In this document: in pieces, positions 25,983-35,083 of the stretch
Layout of the letters: each line of letters starts with the position of its first letter
Position numbering within the stretch: position 1 is the stretch's first letter
Assembly (NCBI RefSeq): GCF_003966225.1
Contig: NZ_RXNU01000013.1
Coordinates: forward strand, 1 to 64,000
Direction: 5' to 3'
Origin: Shewanella canadensis
GTDB lineage: Bacteria; Pseudomonadota; Gammaproteobacteria; Enterobacterales; Shewanellaceae
Length of the DNA stretch: 64,000 nucleotides
Made by a program: the position numbers and the translations under genes
The notes under the pieces: generated by a model
What the model saw: the letters and a program-made list of their open reading frames with translations, nothing else
What the model was told of the DNA's origin: nothing
The model's database searches: none

Positions 25983-27080
25983 GTGAAAGGTCAATGGAGT
26001 GGGGTATTCCAAGGGACTAATGAAGGGACTTCAATTGTTCATATTGATGAGTTAGCTAAATCATATTCAGGTGTCGCGTATTTTTTTGATGGAGATAGTA
26101 CGAAAGTATCTTTAGCAGTGCATTTTGTTTGTCCTAAGGGCGATGGTACTTACTTTAAAGCTAAATCTGTTCAAATTAACCCATTGATGTACGAGTTTCT
26201 AACAGAGATTCCTAGAGAGACCGTTAGCCCAGAAGTACAGAGTACTCTGCCAAAAGTTGTTGAAATATCTTTCCAGATAAATGGGAGAGAAGCTGAGGTG
26301 CAGGCAACAACTGACATAGGTACAGAGGTAAAAGGAATTTTAACTCAGTCTGTCTGTGATGGAATGTCTAACTTAGTTCCAACCAGAATGTCTTGGAAGG
26401 AGTTCAAAGCGTATGTTGTCGGTTCCGAGCACAATTTGTTGTATCGTGGCCAGGCTAAAAGCTGGAAGTTGCAAACAAGTTTTCATAGAAGAGAAAGGTA
26501 TGATCTTACTCGTTTTTTGAGGGAAGATATAGTGCAGTTACATCGTCTTCTTTCTGCTAAAACCAAGCATGTGTTTGATTTAAGTATTCCTCAAGAGAAT
26601 GGTGCATTTATTAATTTGGCTCAGCATCATGGATATCCAACACCACTTTTAGATTGGTCTTACTCCCCTTTCGTTGCTGCTTTCTTTGCCTTTAGAGATA
26701 TACAAAAATCAGAATCAAATTCGACTAATCATGTTCGGATTTTTGTGTTTGATCATGCAACCTGGAGAGGTGTATTTAAACAAAACCAGAACTTAACTTC
26801 TGGGCAGAGAAATTTATCAGTAATTGATCTTTTAGCTATTGAAAATGGGCGAATGGTTCCTCAACAAGCAACTACAACTTATACCAACATAGCTGATATT
26901 GAATCTTATCTTATTGAGCGTGAGGAAATGTCAGGTTATAAATTTTTGTTGGCAATTGATATTCCATATACAGAACGAGATCAGGTCATGAAAGAGTTAA
27001 CGCTAATGGGCTTAACTGCTGGTTCATTATTTCCTGGTTTAGATGGGACATGTGAGGAGTTAAAAGAGAAGATGTTTTAG
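25983..27080 (+). CDS. FRG-domain protein, probable defence or toxin-type accessory gene
   Basis: A 365-residue protein. Residues about 1-130 form an unrecognised N-terminal domain. The FRG domain follows: LLYRGQAKSWKLQTSFHRRE at about 151 and NLAQHHGYPTPLLDWSYSPF at about 211, then AAFFAF. FRG domains are named for their F/YRG motif and are often found in accessory or defence islands; their activity is not settled. The start is GTG 25983, with GAGGTGAG ahead. The gene is clearly more AT-rich than its neighbours and is bracketed by structured repeats shared with the gene at 52037-52384, which points to horizontal transfer as a single-gene cassette. Confidence 0.82.
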   Translation: MKGQWSGVFQGTNEGTSIVHIDELAKSYSGVAYFFDGDSTKVSLAVHFVCPKGDGTYFKAKSVQINPLMYEFLTEIPRETVSPEVQSTLPKVVEISFQINGREAEVQATTDIGTEVKGILTQSVCDGMSNLVPTRMSWKEFKAYVVGSEHNLLYRGQAKSWKLQTSFHRRERYDLTRFLREDIVQLHRLLSAKTKHVFDLSIPQENGAFINLAQHHGYPTPLLDWSYSPFVAAFFAFRDIQKSESNSTNHVRIFVFDHATWRGVFKQNQNLTSGQRNLSVIDLLAIENGRMVPQQATTTYTNIADIESYLIEREEMSGYKFLLAIDIPYTERDQVMKELTLMGLTAGSLFPGLDGTCEELKEKMF

Positions 27081-27095
27081 ATACTCAAAAATACT

Positions 27096-27208
27096 AAATC
27101 GAAGAGATAGATAACTCGGTGTAAGTGCGGCCGAGGACTTCGATTTCAGGGATGAAATCGCAGAGCGCCCATGGACGGGTTCACAGCGTGCCGAGGAAGT
27201 GCTTACAC
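27096..27208 (+). repeat. Structured right flank of accessory cassette 1
   Basis: It begins AAATCGAAGAG and runs to GTGTAAG (27120-27126), which pairs with CTTACAC (27202-27208). Inside are hairpins with a CAkGGAyG apex: GATTT-CAGGGATG-AAATC (27142-27159) and GCC-CATGGACG-GG (about 27167-27179). GCAGAGC follows the first hairpin, and TTCACAGCGT follows the second. The same order of elements, with different stem sequences, occurs at 52460-52573. It may be a recombination site or a structured RNA. The rest to 27333 holds no gene. Confidence 0.65.
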
Positions 27209-27333
27209 ATAAGCTCACTGCAAGTGATTGATACAAATAAGGCCATGGGTATCATGGCACGAAATCAAATACCCATAACGCCAGATGAAACCAACCCAAA
27301 CGATGAGTCTGCCTCATCGCTTAGGCAATCAAA

Positions 27334-28560
27334 TCACTGATGTACCAGCTGGCCATTCTTGACCACCTCAAGGCACACACCTACGCCATATGAGTAGGCT
27401 AATGCCGCTGGTGTAGTGATATCCCACAAACAGAAATCAGCCTGCATCCCTTCGGCTAATACGCCGACATTATCCTCGATCCCTAATGCCTTGGCGGCAT
27501 TGCGTGTCATACCCGCAAGCGCCTCCTCTGGTGTCAGGCGGAACAGGGTGCAGCCCATGTTGAGCATTAACAGACTCGAGCAGAGCGGCGACGATCCCGG
27601 GTTGTAGTCGCTGGCCAGCACCATGGGCACCTTATGTTTACGCAACAGCTCAATCGGGGGCATCTGCGTCTCACGCAGAAAGTAGAAGGCACCGGGGAGC
27701 AAGGTGGCGCAGGTGCCACTTTGACTCAGGGCTATAACGCCGGCTTCATCGAGGTATTCGATATGATCTACCGACTTGGCACCGAGCCCGGCGGCCATAG
27801 CCGATCCTCCCAGGTTAGAGAGCTGCTCCGCGTGAAGCTTGATATCGAGTCCGGCATTCTTTGCAGCCGTTAATACCCGCTCGGTCTGTTCGACACTGAA
27901 GGCAATATTTTCACAGAAGACGTCGGCCGCATCGGCCAGGTTTTCCTTGATAACGGCGGGTAGCATCTCGTCGATCACTAAGTCCACATAGCCTTCGACG
28001 TCGTCTTTATACTCAGGTGGAATGGCGTGAGCACCTAAGAAGGTGGTTTTCACATCGACGTGATGATGCTTGCCGAGCTCACGGGCGACGCGCAGCAGCT
28101 TGAGTTCGGTCTCTGTGTCCAGCCCATAGCCGGATTTTATCTCGACCGTGGTGACGCCCTCTTTCGCCAGGGCGTTGAGACGTTTTCGGCCCAGCTCAAA
28201 GAGCTCGCCTTCGCTGGCTTCACGGCAGGCTTTTACGGTGGATATGATACCGCCGCCGCTACGGGCAATCTCTTCGTAACTGGCGCCTTGCAGGCGAAGC
28301 TCAAACTCGTTGGCCCGGTTACCTGCGAACACTAAATGGGTGTGAGCGTCGATAAGTCCCGGCGTGATCCAGGCGCCTTTACCTCTGTAAACCGGTGTTG
28401 ACAGAACATCGAATTCGGGTAGTTCGGAGCGAGGACCAACCCAGGCTATCTTGCCCTCTTTTACCGCAACGGCTGCATCGGTTATCGCTCCGTAAGGCGC
28501 TGATACAGAAGGAGACATAGTCGCTACGTTGACGTCAATCCAGACCTGATCCCAAGACAT
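27334..28560 (-). CDS. hutI: Imidazolonepropionase
   Basis: A 408-residue amidohydrolase that opens imidazolone-5-propionate to formiminoglutamate, the third step of histidine degradation. The metal site begins ITPGLIDAHTHLVFAGNRANEF; later motifs are GYGLDTETELKLLR, KTTFLGAHAIPPEYKDD, KLHAEQLSNLGG, and VLASDYNPGSSP. Length matches HutI. It diverges from hutC with the HutC-type operator between, so it is probably repressed by HutC. The downstream neighbour is the right flank of accessory cassette 1. Confidence 0.96.
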   Translation of the reverse strand: MSWDQVWIDVNVATMSPSVSAPYGAITDAAVAVKEGKIAWVGPRSELPEFDVLSTPVYRGKGAWITPGLIDAHTHLVFAGNRANEFELRLQGASYEEIARSGGGIISTVKACREASEGELFELGRKRLNALAKEGVTTVEIKSGYGLDTETELKLLRVARELGKHHHVDVKTTFLGAHAIPPEYKDDVEGYVDLVIDEMLPAVIKENLADAADVFCENIAFSVEQTERVLTAAKNAGLDIKLHAEQLSNLGGSAMAAGLGAKSVDHIEYLDEAGVIALSQSGTCATLLPGAFYFLRETQMPPIELLRKHKVPMVLASDYNPGSSPLCSSLLMLNMGCTLFRLTPEEALAGMTRNAAKALGIEDNVGVLAEGMQADFCLWDITTPAALAYSYGVGVCLEVVKNGQLVHQ

Positions 28561-28628
28561 ATTTTTCCCTCACTCTTGAAGTGTTCATGTTCTTTCGGAA
28601 ATAAAAGTTGTGATCCAACTTGTATTTA

Positions 28629-28642
28629 CTTGTATATACAAG
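28629..28642. promoter_or_regulatory. hutC: Candidate HutC operator
   Basis: CTTGTATATACAAG is a perfect 14-base palindrome in the gap between divergent hutI and hutC, with an additional half-site CTTGTATTT just upstream. GntR/HutC regulators bind TGTATATACA-like palindromes, so this is a likely operator for both genes. Confidence 0.75.
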
Positions 28643-28755
28643 CTAGGATTATAGCGGTAATTTTCATCGTTTGAAAAGCGTTATTGGTCAAAGAGAGGTT
28701 TCTAGATTCTAGAACCTAGCTCCTTATACCGCAAAATAAAGAGCAAAGGATTGGT

Positions 28756-29457
28756 ATGGCAACGCCCAAGTTTGCAGAGATAAAGCAGTATATTTTGGCC
28801 CGCATCGAATCCGGTGAATGGGAAGAACACAGTCGTGTTCCCTCAGAGAACCAGATGGCAGAGCTGTTTGAATGCAGCCGAATGACGGCGCGCCGTGCGT
28901 TAACTGAATTGACCGACGATGGTGTGTTAGAGCGCTCCCAAGGCCTGGGTACCTTCGTCGCCGAGCTTAAATCTCAGTCCTCTATGATGGCCATTCGCAA
29001 TATTGCCGATGAAATTAAAGACAGGGGCCATGGCTATAGCGTTAAACAACTTGAGCTGACTCAAACTGAAGCGACAGCACCGATAGCCATCGCCTTGGGG
29101 CTGGAGACGGGCAGTCCGGTCTTCTACTCGGTACTGGTGCATTGCGAGCAGGGCGTGCCTCTGCAGCTGGAGGAGCGTTTCGTTAACCCAAAACTGGTGC
29201 CCGATTACCTGCAGCAGGATTTTACACTGCAGACTCCCCACGAATATCTGTCACAGGTTGCCCCCCTTACCGAGGCGCGCCATACCTTAGAAGCCGTGGT
29301 GGCCAACGAACATAATCAAAAACATCTGGAGATAGAGGCGAGTGAGCCCTGTTTGCAGATCATTCGTCGTACCTGGTCGCGCAAGGGCGTGGTGAGCTAC
29401 GCCAGGCTGATCCATCCCGGGTCACGATTCAGATTAGGTGGTCATCTGACTTTCTAA
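28756..29457 (+). CDS. hutC: Histidine utilization repressor HutC (GntR family)
   Basis: A 233-residue GntR-family repressor. The winged helix spans about 5-70 (KQYILARIESGEWEEHSRVPSENQMAELFECSRMTARRAL). The UTRA ligand domain follows (GHGYSVKQLELTQTEATAPIAIALGLE... LQLEERFVNPKLVPDYL ... RRTWSRKGVVSYARLIHPGSRFRLGGHL). Urocanate is the usual inducer of HutC. It faces hutI and lies ahead of hutU and hutH on its own strand. The start ATG at 28756 follows AAAGGA. Confidence 0.93.
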   Translation: MATPKFAEIKQYILARIESGEWEEHSRVPSENQMAELFECSRMTARRALTELTDDGVLERSQGLGTFVAELKSQSSMMAIRNIADEIKDRGHGYSVKQLELTQTEATAPIAIALGLETGSPVFYSVLVHCEQGVPLQLEERFVNPKLVPDYLQQDFTLQTPHEYLSQVAPLTEARHTLEAVVANEHNQKHLEIEASEPCLQIIRRTWSRKGVVSYARLIHPGSRFRLGGHLTF

Positions 29458-29619
29458 ATCGATCTGCGGCGCATTTCGATTGATGCCACTGCGTGGGTAA
29501 GGATTAGCAAGAGAGACAAGAATAAGTACAAACATAACTAGAACAACGCGGCTCTCTACTCTCTATAAGTTAAGAGCAAGCAATACAAGCAACAACAAAT
29601 TGAAATGAGGTTATGCAAG

Positions 29620-31290
29620 ATGGATAAGAGACACGATCCAAGCCGTCGCATCATAGCGCCACACGGCACAAAGTTAAGCTGTAAGAGCTGGTTCACCGAA
29701 GCGCCTATGCGTATGTTGATGAACAATCTGCATCCGGATGTTGCCGAACGCCCGGAAGATTTGGTGGTCTACGGTGGTATCGGGCGTGCGGCCCGTGATT
29801 GGGAGTGCTATGACAAGATAATCGAAGTGCTGCAGCGCCTCGAAGAGGATGAAACCCTTCTGGTTCAGTCGGGTAAACCTGTTGGTGTTTTCAAGACCCA
29901 CAGTAACGCACCACGCGTGATTATCGCCAACTCTAACCTGGTGCCACATTGGGCAAACTGGGAACACTTCAACGAGCTGGATAAGAAAGGTTTGGCCATG
30001 TATGGCCAGATGACGGCGGGTTCTTGGATCTATATTGGCTCTCAAGGAATCGTGCAGGGCACCTACGAGACCTTTGCCGCCATGGCTAAAAAGCATTTTG
30101 GTGGCTCATCTAAGGGTAAGTGGATCCTGACAGGTGGCTTGGGTGGCATGGGTGGTGCTCAGCCGCTGGCCGGCACTATGGCGGGTTACTCAGTGTTGAC
30201 CTGTGAAGTGGATGAAACCCGTATCGATTTCCGTCTGCGTACTAAATATGTAGATAAGAAAGCCACGAGTCTCGATGAAGCTCTGGCGATGATCGATGAA
30301 GCGAACAAGAGCGGTAAGCCTGTGTCTGTGGGTCTGCTTGCCAATGCAGCCGATGTGTTTGCCGAGTTGGTTGAACGCGGTGTAACCCCGGATGTGGTGA
30401 CCGATCAGACGTCGGCACACGATCCTTTGAATGGCTACCTGCCACAGAACTGGACACTCGAATACGCCGCCGAGATGCGTAAGAAAGATGAAGCGGCAGT
30501 GGTTAAGGCGGCGAAGCAATCTATGGCTGTGCAAGTCAGGGCTATGCTGGCTCTGCAAGCCGCAGGCGCTGCGACGACCGATTACGGTAACAATATTCGT
30601 CAGATGGCATTCGAAGAGGGTGTCGAAAACGCATTCAATTTCCCAGGTTTCGTACCTGCCTATGTGCGTCCGCTGTTCTGTGAAGGTATTGGACCATTCC
30701 GCTGGGTTGCACTTTCAGGTGATCCTGAAGATATCTATAAGACAGATGCCAAGGTTAAAGAGCTTATTCCTGATAACCCACAACTACACAATTGGCTGGA
30801 TATGGCCCGCGAGCGCATCGCGTTCCAGGGACTGCCATCGCGTATCTGTTGGGTTGGCCTGAAAGACCGTGCTCGTTTGGCCTTGGCCTTCAACGAGATG
30901 GTAAAAACGGGTGAGCTTTCTGCGCCGGTTGTCATCGGTCGTGACCATCTGGACTCTGGCTCTGTTGCCAGCCCTAACCGTGAAACAGAATCTATGCTCG
31001 ATGGCTCGGATGCGGTTTCAGATTGGCCATTGATGAATGCACTTCTGAATACGGCGAGTGGCGCGACTTGGGTATCACTGCACCATGGCGGTGGTGTGGG
31101 TATGGGCTTTAGCCAACACTCGGGTGTGGTTATTGTCGCAGACGGTAGTGATGAGGCAGCGGTTCGATTAGGCCGTGTGCTATGGAATGACCCTGCGACA
31201 GGTGTGATGCGTCACGCCGATGCCGGATACGATATCGCTAAGAAATGTGCAAAAGAGCAGAATTTAGATCTGCCGATGCTGGAGAAGTAA
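29620..31290 (+). CDS. hutU: Urocanate hydratase
   Basis: A 556-residue enzyme adding water to urocanate to give imidazolonepropionate, with tightly bound NAD. Motifs include LVVYGGIGRAARDW, LVQSGKPVGVFKTH, the dinucleotide region GGLGGMGGAQPLAGTMAG, and DQTSAHDPLNGYLP. The catalytic cysteine-containing FCEGIGPFRWVALSGDP and HHGGGVGMGFSQH are also present. I chose ATG 29620 (MDKRHDPSR), preceded by GAGG; an in-frame ATG five codons earlier lacks support. It ends three bases before the hutH start and is cotranscribed with it. Confidence 0.96.
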   Translation: MDKRHDPSRRIIAPHGTKLSCKSWFTEAPMRMLMNNLHPDVAERPEDLVVYGGIGRAARDWECYDKIIEVLQRLEEDETLLVQSGKPVGVFKTHSNAPRVIIANSNLVPHWANWEHFNELDKKGLAMYGQMTAGSWIYIGSQGIVQGTYETFAAMAKKHFGGSSKGKWILTGGLGGMGGAQPLAGTMAGYSVLTCEVDETRIDFRLRTKYVDKKATSLDEALAMIDEANKSGKPVSVGLLANAADVFAELVERGVTPDVVTDQTSAHDPLNGYLPQNWTLEYAAEMRKKDEAAVVKAAKQSMAVQVRAMLALQAAGAATTDYGNNIRQMAFEEGVENAFNFPGFVPAYVRPLFCEGIGPFRWVALSGDPEDIYKTDAKVKELIPDNPQLHNWLDMARERIAFQGLPSRICWVGLKDRARLALAFNEMVKTGELSAPVVIGRDHLDSGSVASPNRETESMLDGSDAVSDWPLMNALLNTASGATWVSLHHGGGVGMGFSQHSGVVIVADGSDEAAVRLGRVLWNDPATGVMRHADAGYDIAKKCAKEQNLDLPMLEK

Positions 31291-31293
31291 TTG

Positions 31294-32826
31294 ATGAGTC
31301 ATTTAGTATTAAACCCTGGAACACTGACCCTGTCTCAAATCCGCGAGATCAGTCGTGGAAAAGTAAGCCTGGAGCTTGCCGACAGTGCGATTAATGATAT
31401 CAACACCAGTGCTGGCATAGTCCAGAAGGTGTTAGATGAAGGCCGCACGGTTTATGGTATCAACACCGGCTTCGGCCTGCTGGCGAACACTAAGATCGCG
31501 GCCGATGATCTGCAGTTGCTACAGCGCTCAATCGTGTTGTCACACGCCGCAGGTACCGGCCAGTATATGCAAGATGCGACCGTGCGTTTGATGATGGTAT
31601 TGAAGATCAACTCGCTGAGCCGTGGCTTCTCGGGTATTCGTCTCGAGGTGATTAACTTCCTTATCGCATTGGTTAACGCCGAAGTGTACCCATGTGTGCC
31701 GGAAAAAGGCTCCGTGGGCGCATCGGGTGACTTGGCTCCTTTGGCTCATATGTGCCTGCCGTTACTCGGCGAGGGTGAGATGAGCTACAAGGGACAACTC
31801 TTGAGTGCCAAAGAGGGTCTCGAGATCGCCGGCCTTAAGCCTATCGAACTTGCCGCGAAAGAGGGCCTGGCCCTGCTTAACGGTACACAGGCTTCGACGG
31901 CGTTAGCCTTAGAGGGCTTATTTAACGCCGAAGATCTGTTCGCGGCCAGCTCAGTCATCGGTGCCATGAGTGTCGAAGCCGCCATGGGCAGTCGTAGTCC
32001 GTTCGATCCCCGCATTCACGCAGCCCGTGGGCAGAAGGGGCAGATCGATTCCGCTGCCGTATTCCGTCATCTCTTGGGTGAAGATTCTGAGATCAGCTTG
32101 AGTCATGTGGACTGTGAGAGGGTGCAAGATCCTTACTCGCTGCGTTGTCAGCCCCAGGTACTCGGTGCGTGTTTGACTCAAATTCGTCATGCAGCAGAAG
32201 TGCTGGGCACGGAAGCGAACGGCGTTACCGATAACCCACTCGTGTTCCAGGATACCGGAGACATCATCTCGGGTGGTAACTTCCACGCCGAGCCAGTCGC
32301 CATGGCGGCTGATAACTTGGCGATAGCTCTTGCCGAGTTGGGCTCTATCGCGGAGCGTCGTATCGCACTGCTAATCGACCCTAACTTGTCTAAGCTACCT
32401 CCGTTCCTGGTGGAAAATGGTGGGGTGAACTCAGGCTTCATGATCGCCCAAGTGACAGCGGCGGCGCTGGCATCGGAGAACAAGACCTATGCTCATCCGG
32501 CATCTGTCGATAGTTTACCGACCTCGGCAAACCAGGAGGACCATGTGTCTATGGCGACGTTCGCGGCGCGTCGTCTGCGTGATATGACTGAAAATACCCG
32601 CGGTGTGTTGGCTATCGAGTTGCTGGCATCGGCACAGGGGCTGGATTTCCGTGCACCACTTCAGCCGAGTGTTGCTGTCGCTAAGGCGAAGGCCGAAATA
32701 CGTGAGTTGGTGACTTACTACGATAAGGATCGTTTCTTCGGCCCGGATATCGAAGCGGCAACTGACCTGCTGATCACGGCAAGCTTCAATGCTTACCTGC
32801 CAGACGGGATCCTGCCAAGTTTGTAA
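31294..32826 (+). CDS. hutH: Histidine ammonia-lyase
   Basis: A 510-residue enzyme removing ammonia from histidine to give urocanate. The MIO prosthetic group forms from Ala143-Ser144-Gly145 in GSVGASGDLAPLAH. VYGINTGFG holds the catalytic tyrosine, and QDPYSLRCQPQ and NEDHVSMA-like segments (SANQEDHVSMATFAARRLR) follow. The ATG is at 31294, right after the hutU stop; an adjacent TTG in frame is also possible. A terminator follows at 32857-32880. Confidence 0.97.
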   Translation: MSHLVLNPGTLTLSQIREISRGKVSLELADSAINDINTSAGIVQKVLDEGRTVYGINTGFGLLANTKIAADDLQLLQRSIVLSHAAGTGQYMQDATVRLMMVLKINSLSRGFSGIRLEVINFLIALVNAEVYPCVPEKGSVGASGDLAPLAHMCLPLLGEGEMSYKGQLLSAKEGLEIAGLKPIELAAKEGLALLNGTQASTALALEGLFNAEDLFAASSVIGAMSVEAAMGSRSPFDPRIHAARGQKGQIDSAAVFRHLLGEDSEISLSHVDCERVQDPYSLRCQPQVLGACLTQIRHAAEVLGTEANGVTDNPLVFQDTGDIISGGNFHAEPVAMAADNLAIALAELGSIAERRIALLIDPNLSKLPPFLVENGGVNSGFMIAQVTAAALASENKTYAHPASVDSLPTSANQEDHVSMATFAARRLRDMTENTRGVLAIELLASAQGLDFRAPLQPSVAVAKAKAEIRELVTYYDKDRFFGPDIEAATDLLITASFNAYLPDGILPSL

Positions 32827-32856
32827 GCTATCAGGCTTGGTTGAAAGCTAGAGTTG

Positions 32857-32880
32857 AAAGGGCCTTAGGGCCCTTTTTTG
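32857..32880 (+). terminator. Rho-independent terminator of the hutUH operon
   Basis: AAGGGCC, loop TTAG, GGCCCTT, then TTTT. The 300 bases that follow to 33177 contain no gene that I can see. Confidence 0.92.
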
Positions 32881-33177
32881 ATGCCTGTAAATCTGCTGGT
32901 GAGACATTTAGCTGAGACTTCGTTCTTGAGTTTAGTTTCATCTGTATTTATTGCCTGCAGCAGGTGCCGCATAGGGATGTGCCAATGTCGCGATCACACG
33001 GCCAACGATGTTCCCGACATAATGACGGCATTCCCTATATCCCTATAGGTCAGATGTGGAAGAAACGACCTTTTATCCTAATACTCCATTGGTCTTAAGG
33101 CTTTTGTCTGTGTTGTGCTCGATAGGGGATTGCACTAGTTTGAGTGCATGGGAATTGGTCAATTATTGGAGTACGAC

Positions 33178-33681
33178 ATGAGCAATCTTGCCTTTCAGGA
33201 TAGCTACCCGGAGGAGTTGAGTCACTGCTATGGCTGCGGCAAAAATAACTCCCATGGTCATCAGTTGAAGAGTTACTGGGAGGGTGATGAGACGCGAGCC
33301 GTATTTATGCCGCAAGCGTTTCATACCGCCATTCCCGGTTTTGTCTACGGCGGACTGATTGCGTCGTTAATCGATTGTCATGGGACAGGTAGTGCGTCGG
33401 CTGCTGCCTATCGGGAGCAGGGACGAGAGTTGGGTTCTCTTCCCGAGCAGCGTTTTGTCACTGCCGCACTCAATATCGATTATCTGGCTCCCACGCCCAT
33501 GGGCGTCGAGCTTGAGCTTCGTGGAGTGATCCGTGAAGTGAAGGCACGAAAAGTGGTACTGGACATTACGCTGAGTGCCGTGGGGAAAGTCTGTGCCAAG
33601 GGGCATATGGTGGCAGTAAAAATGCCAGAAAGCATGATGAACTCAGGTGTCACCGATGAAGAGACATTGAAGGCTGTCTAG
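33178..33681 (+). CDS. PaaI-like hotdog thioesterase
   Basis: A 167-residue hotdog protein. CYGCGKNNSHGHQLKSYWEGDE, then HTAIPGFVYGGLIASLIDCHGTGSA, is the PaaI/YbdB-type region, with the glycine-rich turn and an aspartate on the central helix. NIDYLAPTPMGVELELRG completes the domain. I start at ATG 33178 (MSNLAFQ) since GGAG lies eight bases upstream; the open frame begins ten codons earlier. It probably hydrolyses an acyl-CoA of unknown type. Confidence 0.82.
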   Translation: MSNLAFQDSYPEELSHCYGCGKNNSHGHQLKSYWEGDETRAVFMPQAFHTAIPGFVYGGLIASLIDCHGTGSASAAAYREQGRELGSLPEQRFVTAALNIDYLAPTPMGVELELRGVIREVKARKVVLDITLSAVGKVCAKGHMVAVKMPESMMNSGVTDEETLKAV

Positions 33682-33685
33682 TTGA

Positions 33686-33745
33686 GATTGTCTGATTGAA
33701 GACTATCTCATTAAAGACTATCTCATTAAAGACTATCTCATTGAA
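33686..33745. repeat. 15-bp tandem repeat downstream of the PaaI-like gene
   Basis: GACTATCTCATTAAA repeats three times (33701-33745, the last ending TTGAA), preceded by one degenerate unit (GATTGTCTGATTGAA, 33686-33700). Confidence 0.9.
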
Positions 33746-33763
33746 AAATGCCGAATTGAATTC

Positions 33764-33788
33764 GACCCTGATTTAAATATTCAGGGTC
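33764..33788. terminator. Hairpin between convergent genes
   Basis: GACCCTGA and TCAGGGTC form an eight-base stem around nine bases. There is no strong T run, so termination is a guess from its place between two convergent genes. Confidence 0.5.
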
Positions 33789-33827
33789 ATTCTCTTCGAG
33801 TAAACAGACTGACTCTGACTGGCGGGA

Positions 33828-34454
33828 TTACATGCGTGAGTCCATCTCGCCAATCTTGAGGCTCATCAACTCTTTAGTCCATTGAGCCTTGTCTATGCCC
33901 TCTATCCAGAAGGTCTTGCTCTGGCGTTGTTCACCCTGACGCAGGTAGGTGTTGGCCATTCTGAATATTGCCTTCCATACCTTGACCGTCTCGGTTTTTA
34001 ACTGCTTACCACTGTCATCGAATAGAGTGATATCGAGTTCTATCACCACGTAATTCTCTGAGCTGGTACTGGCCAGGTCGAAGGTCAGACCGAGTCTGTT
34101 GTTTTCGTCCCATTCACTCTTCAGTAAACTGACTTTAACGCCGGACTTTGCCGTGTTATTTAGCAGAGCCGAGTTTTCCATCGCGCTCTCTGTTAACGCA
34201 TTAGCCGTTGTGGTTATTGTCGTTACCTTCGCGACGGTTGCAGCAGAGCTTACTTCTGAACCTGTCTGAGTCGTCACGGTAGGAGCTACTACGGGTTCCT
34301 GAGTCTTGAGTATGACGTATTCCCAGGTGAAGTCGTCATTTAACCTAACGGTTGTGCCATTTTCCAAGGTGATTTTAGCGACCTCATCGGCCATGACCGG
34401 AACCGTAAATATCAGCAGTGCCAGTGAAGTGTATAGCCGCAGTAGTTTATGCAT
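33828..34454 (-). CDS. DUF3157-like exported protein
   Basis: A 208-residue exported protein with a signal peptide (LRLYTSLALLIFTVPVMADE). The mature start ITLENGTTVRLNDDFTWEYV resembles the conserved opening of DUF3157 proteins, known from Vibrio and Shewanella without function. After a Thr/Val-rich linker (about 55-90) comes a beta-rich domain (LTFDLASTSSENYVVIELDITLFDDSGKQLKT). It is separated by about 90 bases from the barrel gene on the same strand. Confidence 0.7.
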   Translation of the reverse strand: MHKLLRLYTSLALLIFTVPVMADEVAKITLENGTTVRLNDDFTWEYVILKTQEPVVAPTVTTQTGSEVSSAATVAKVTTITTTANALTESAMENSALLNNTAKSGVKVSLLKSEWDENNRLGLTFDLASTSSENYVVIELDITLFDDSGKQLKTETVKVWKAIFRMANTYLRQGEQRQSKTFWIEGIDKAQWTKELMSLKIGEMDSRM

Positions 34455-34546
34455 GAGATTGAACCTAATAAAGGAGATGGCTATAGCATATACAAAAGGT
34501 GAGCAGATTTCATATAGGGCGAAGGATTTTAAGGCCTATATCGACC

Positions 34547-35083
34547 CTACATGGCATAGCCGATGCTGATCACCGCGGATTCAGAGGCTGAGTTGTAACC
34601 TGCACCGATCATCAAACCAAAATCCATCATATATCTGAGGCCGATTTCCGCTCCCCAGGTGGTATCGGACTCCTCCTCCCATACGGGCTCACCATCGACA
34701 ATGAAGGGAACGATATTATTGGTGTAGTGAGATTCATGATTATATGAAGTTGCGCCGCCATACAGGCTGAAGTTGCTGGTCAGGCTGTAACTGAGTCCAA
34801 AACGCCACATGGTGTCCTTGGTGTAACCCTCTCCGGGCTCAGGGACATTTAAATCTTCTTTTTGGCTGGCCGCATAACCGATATAGTAACCCCAGCTCGC
34901 GTAGTCTCTATCGTAGTGGTAGGGGGCGAAGGTGACACCATACATGTTATTTGCCGCAGGGATATAATCGAGGCTTACACTCATTTTAGGTTTAAAGGGG
35001 GAATCGGTCTCTGGTGATAATTGATTCGCCGTTGCCGTTAAGCTGGTGACAATGAGGCCTAAGGCGAGTAAATATTTTTTCAT
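34547..35083 (-). CDS. Small outer-membrane beta-barrel protein
   Basis: A 178-residue exported protein with a signal peptide (KKYLLALGLIVTSLTATA). Strand-like stretches alternate aromatic residues (YGVTFAPYHYDRDYASWGYYIGYAA, WRFGLSYSLTSNFSLYGGATSYN, WGAEIGLRYMMDFGLMIGAGYNSAS). The last strand reads AVISIGYAM, not a terminal aromatic residue. The start could be the ATG three codons earlier (35092). I do not recognise the family; probably a peripheral or eight-stranded barrel. Confidence 0.7.
   Translation of the reverse strand: MKKYLLALGLIVTSLTATANQLSPETDSPFKPKMSVSLDYIPAANNMYGVTFAPYHYDRDYASWGYYIGYAASQKEDLNVPEPGEGYTKDTMWRFGLSYSLTSNFSLYGGATSYNHESHYTNNIVPFIVDGEPVWEEESDTTWGAEIGLRYMMDFGLMIGAGYNSASESAVISIGYAM

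Noticed and set aside
25524..27208. Integron gene cassette with attC site
   Set aside because: No integrase gene is present, and the trailers lack the R and L box core sites (GTT-AAC arrangement) expected of attC; the resemblance is only in folding.
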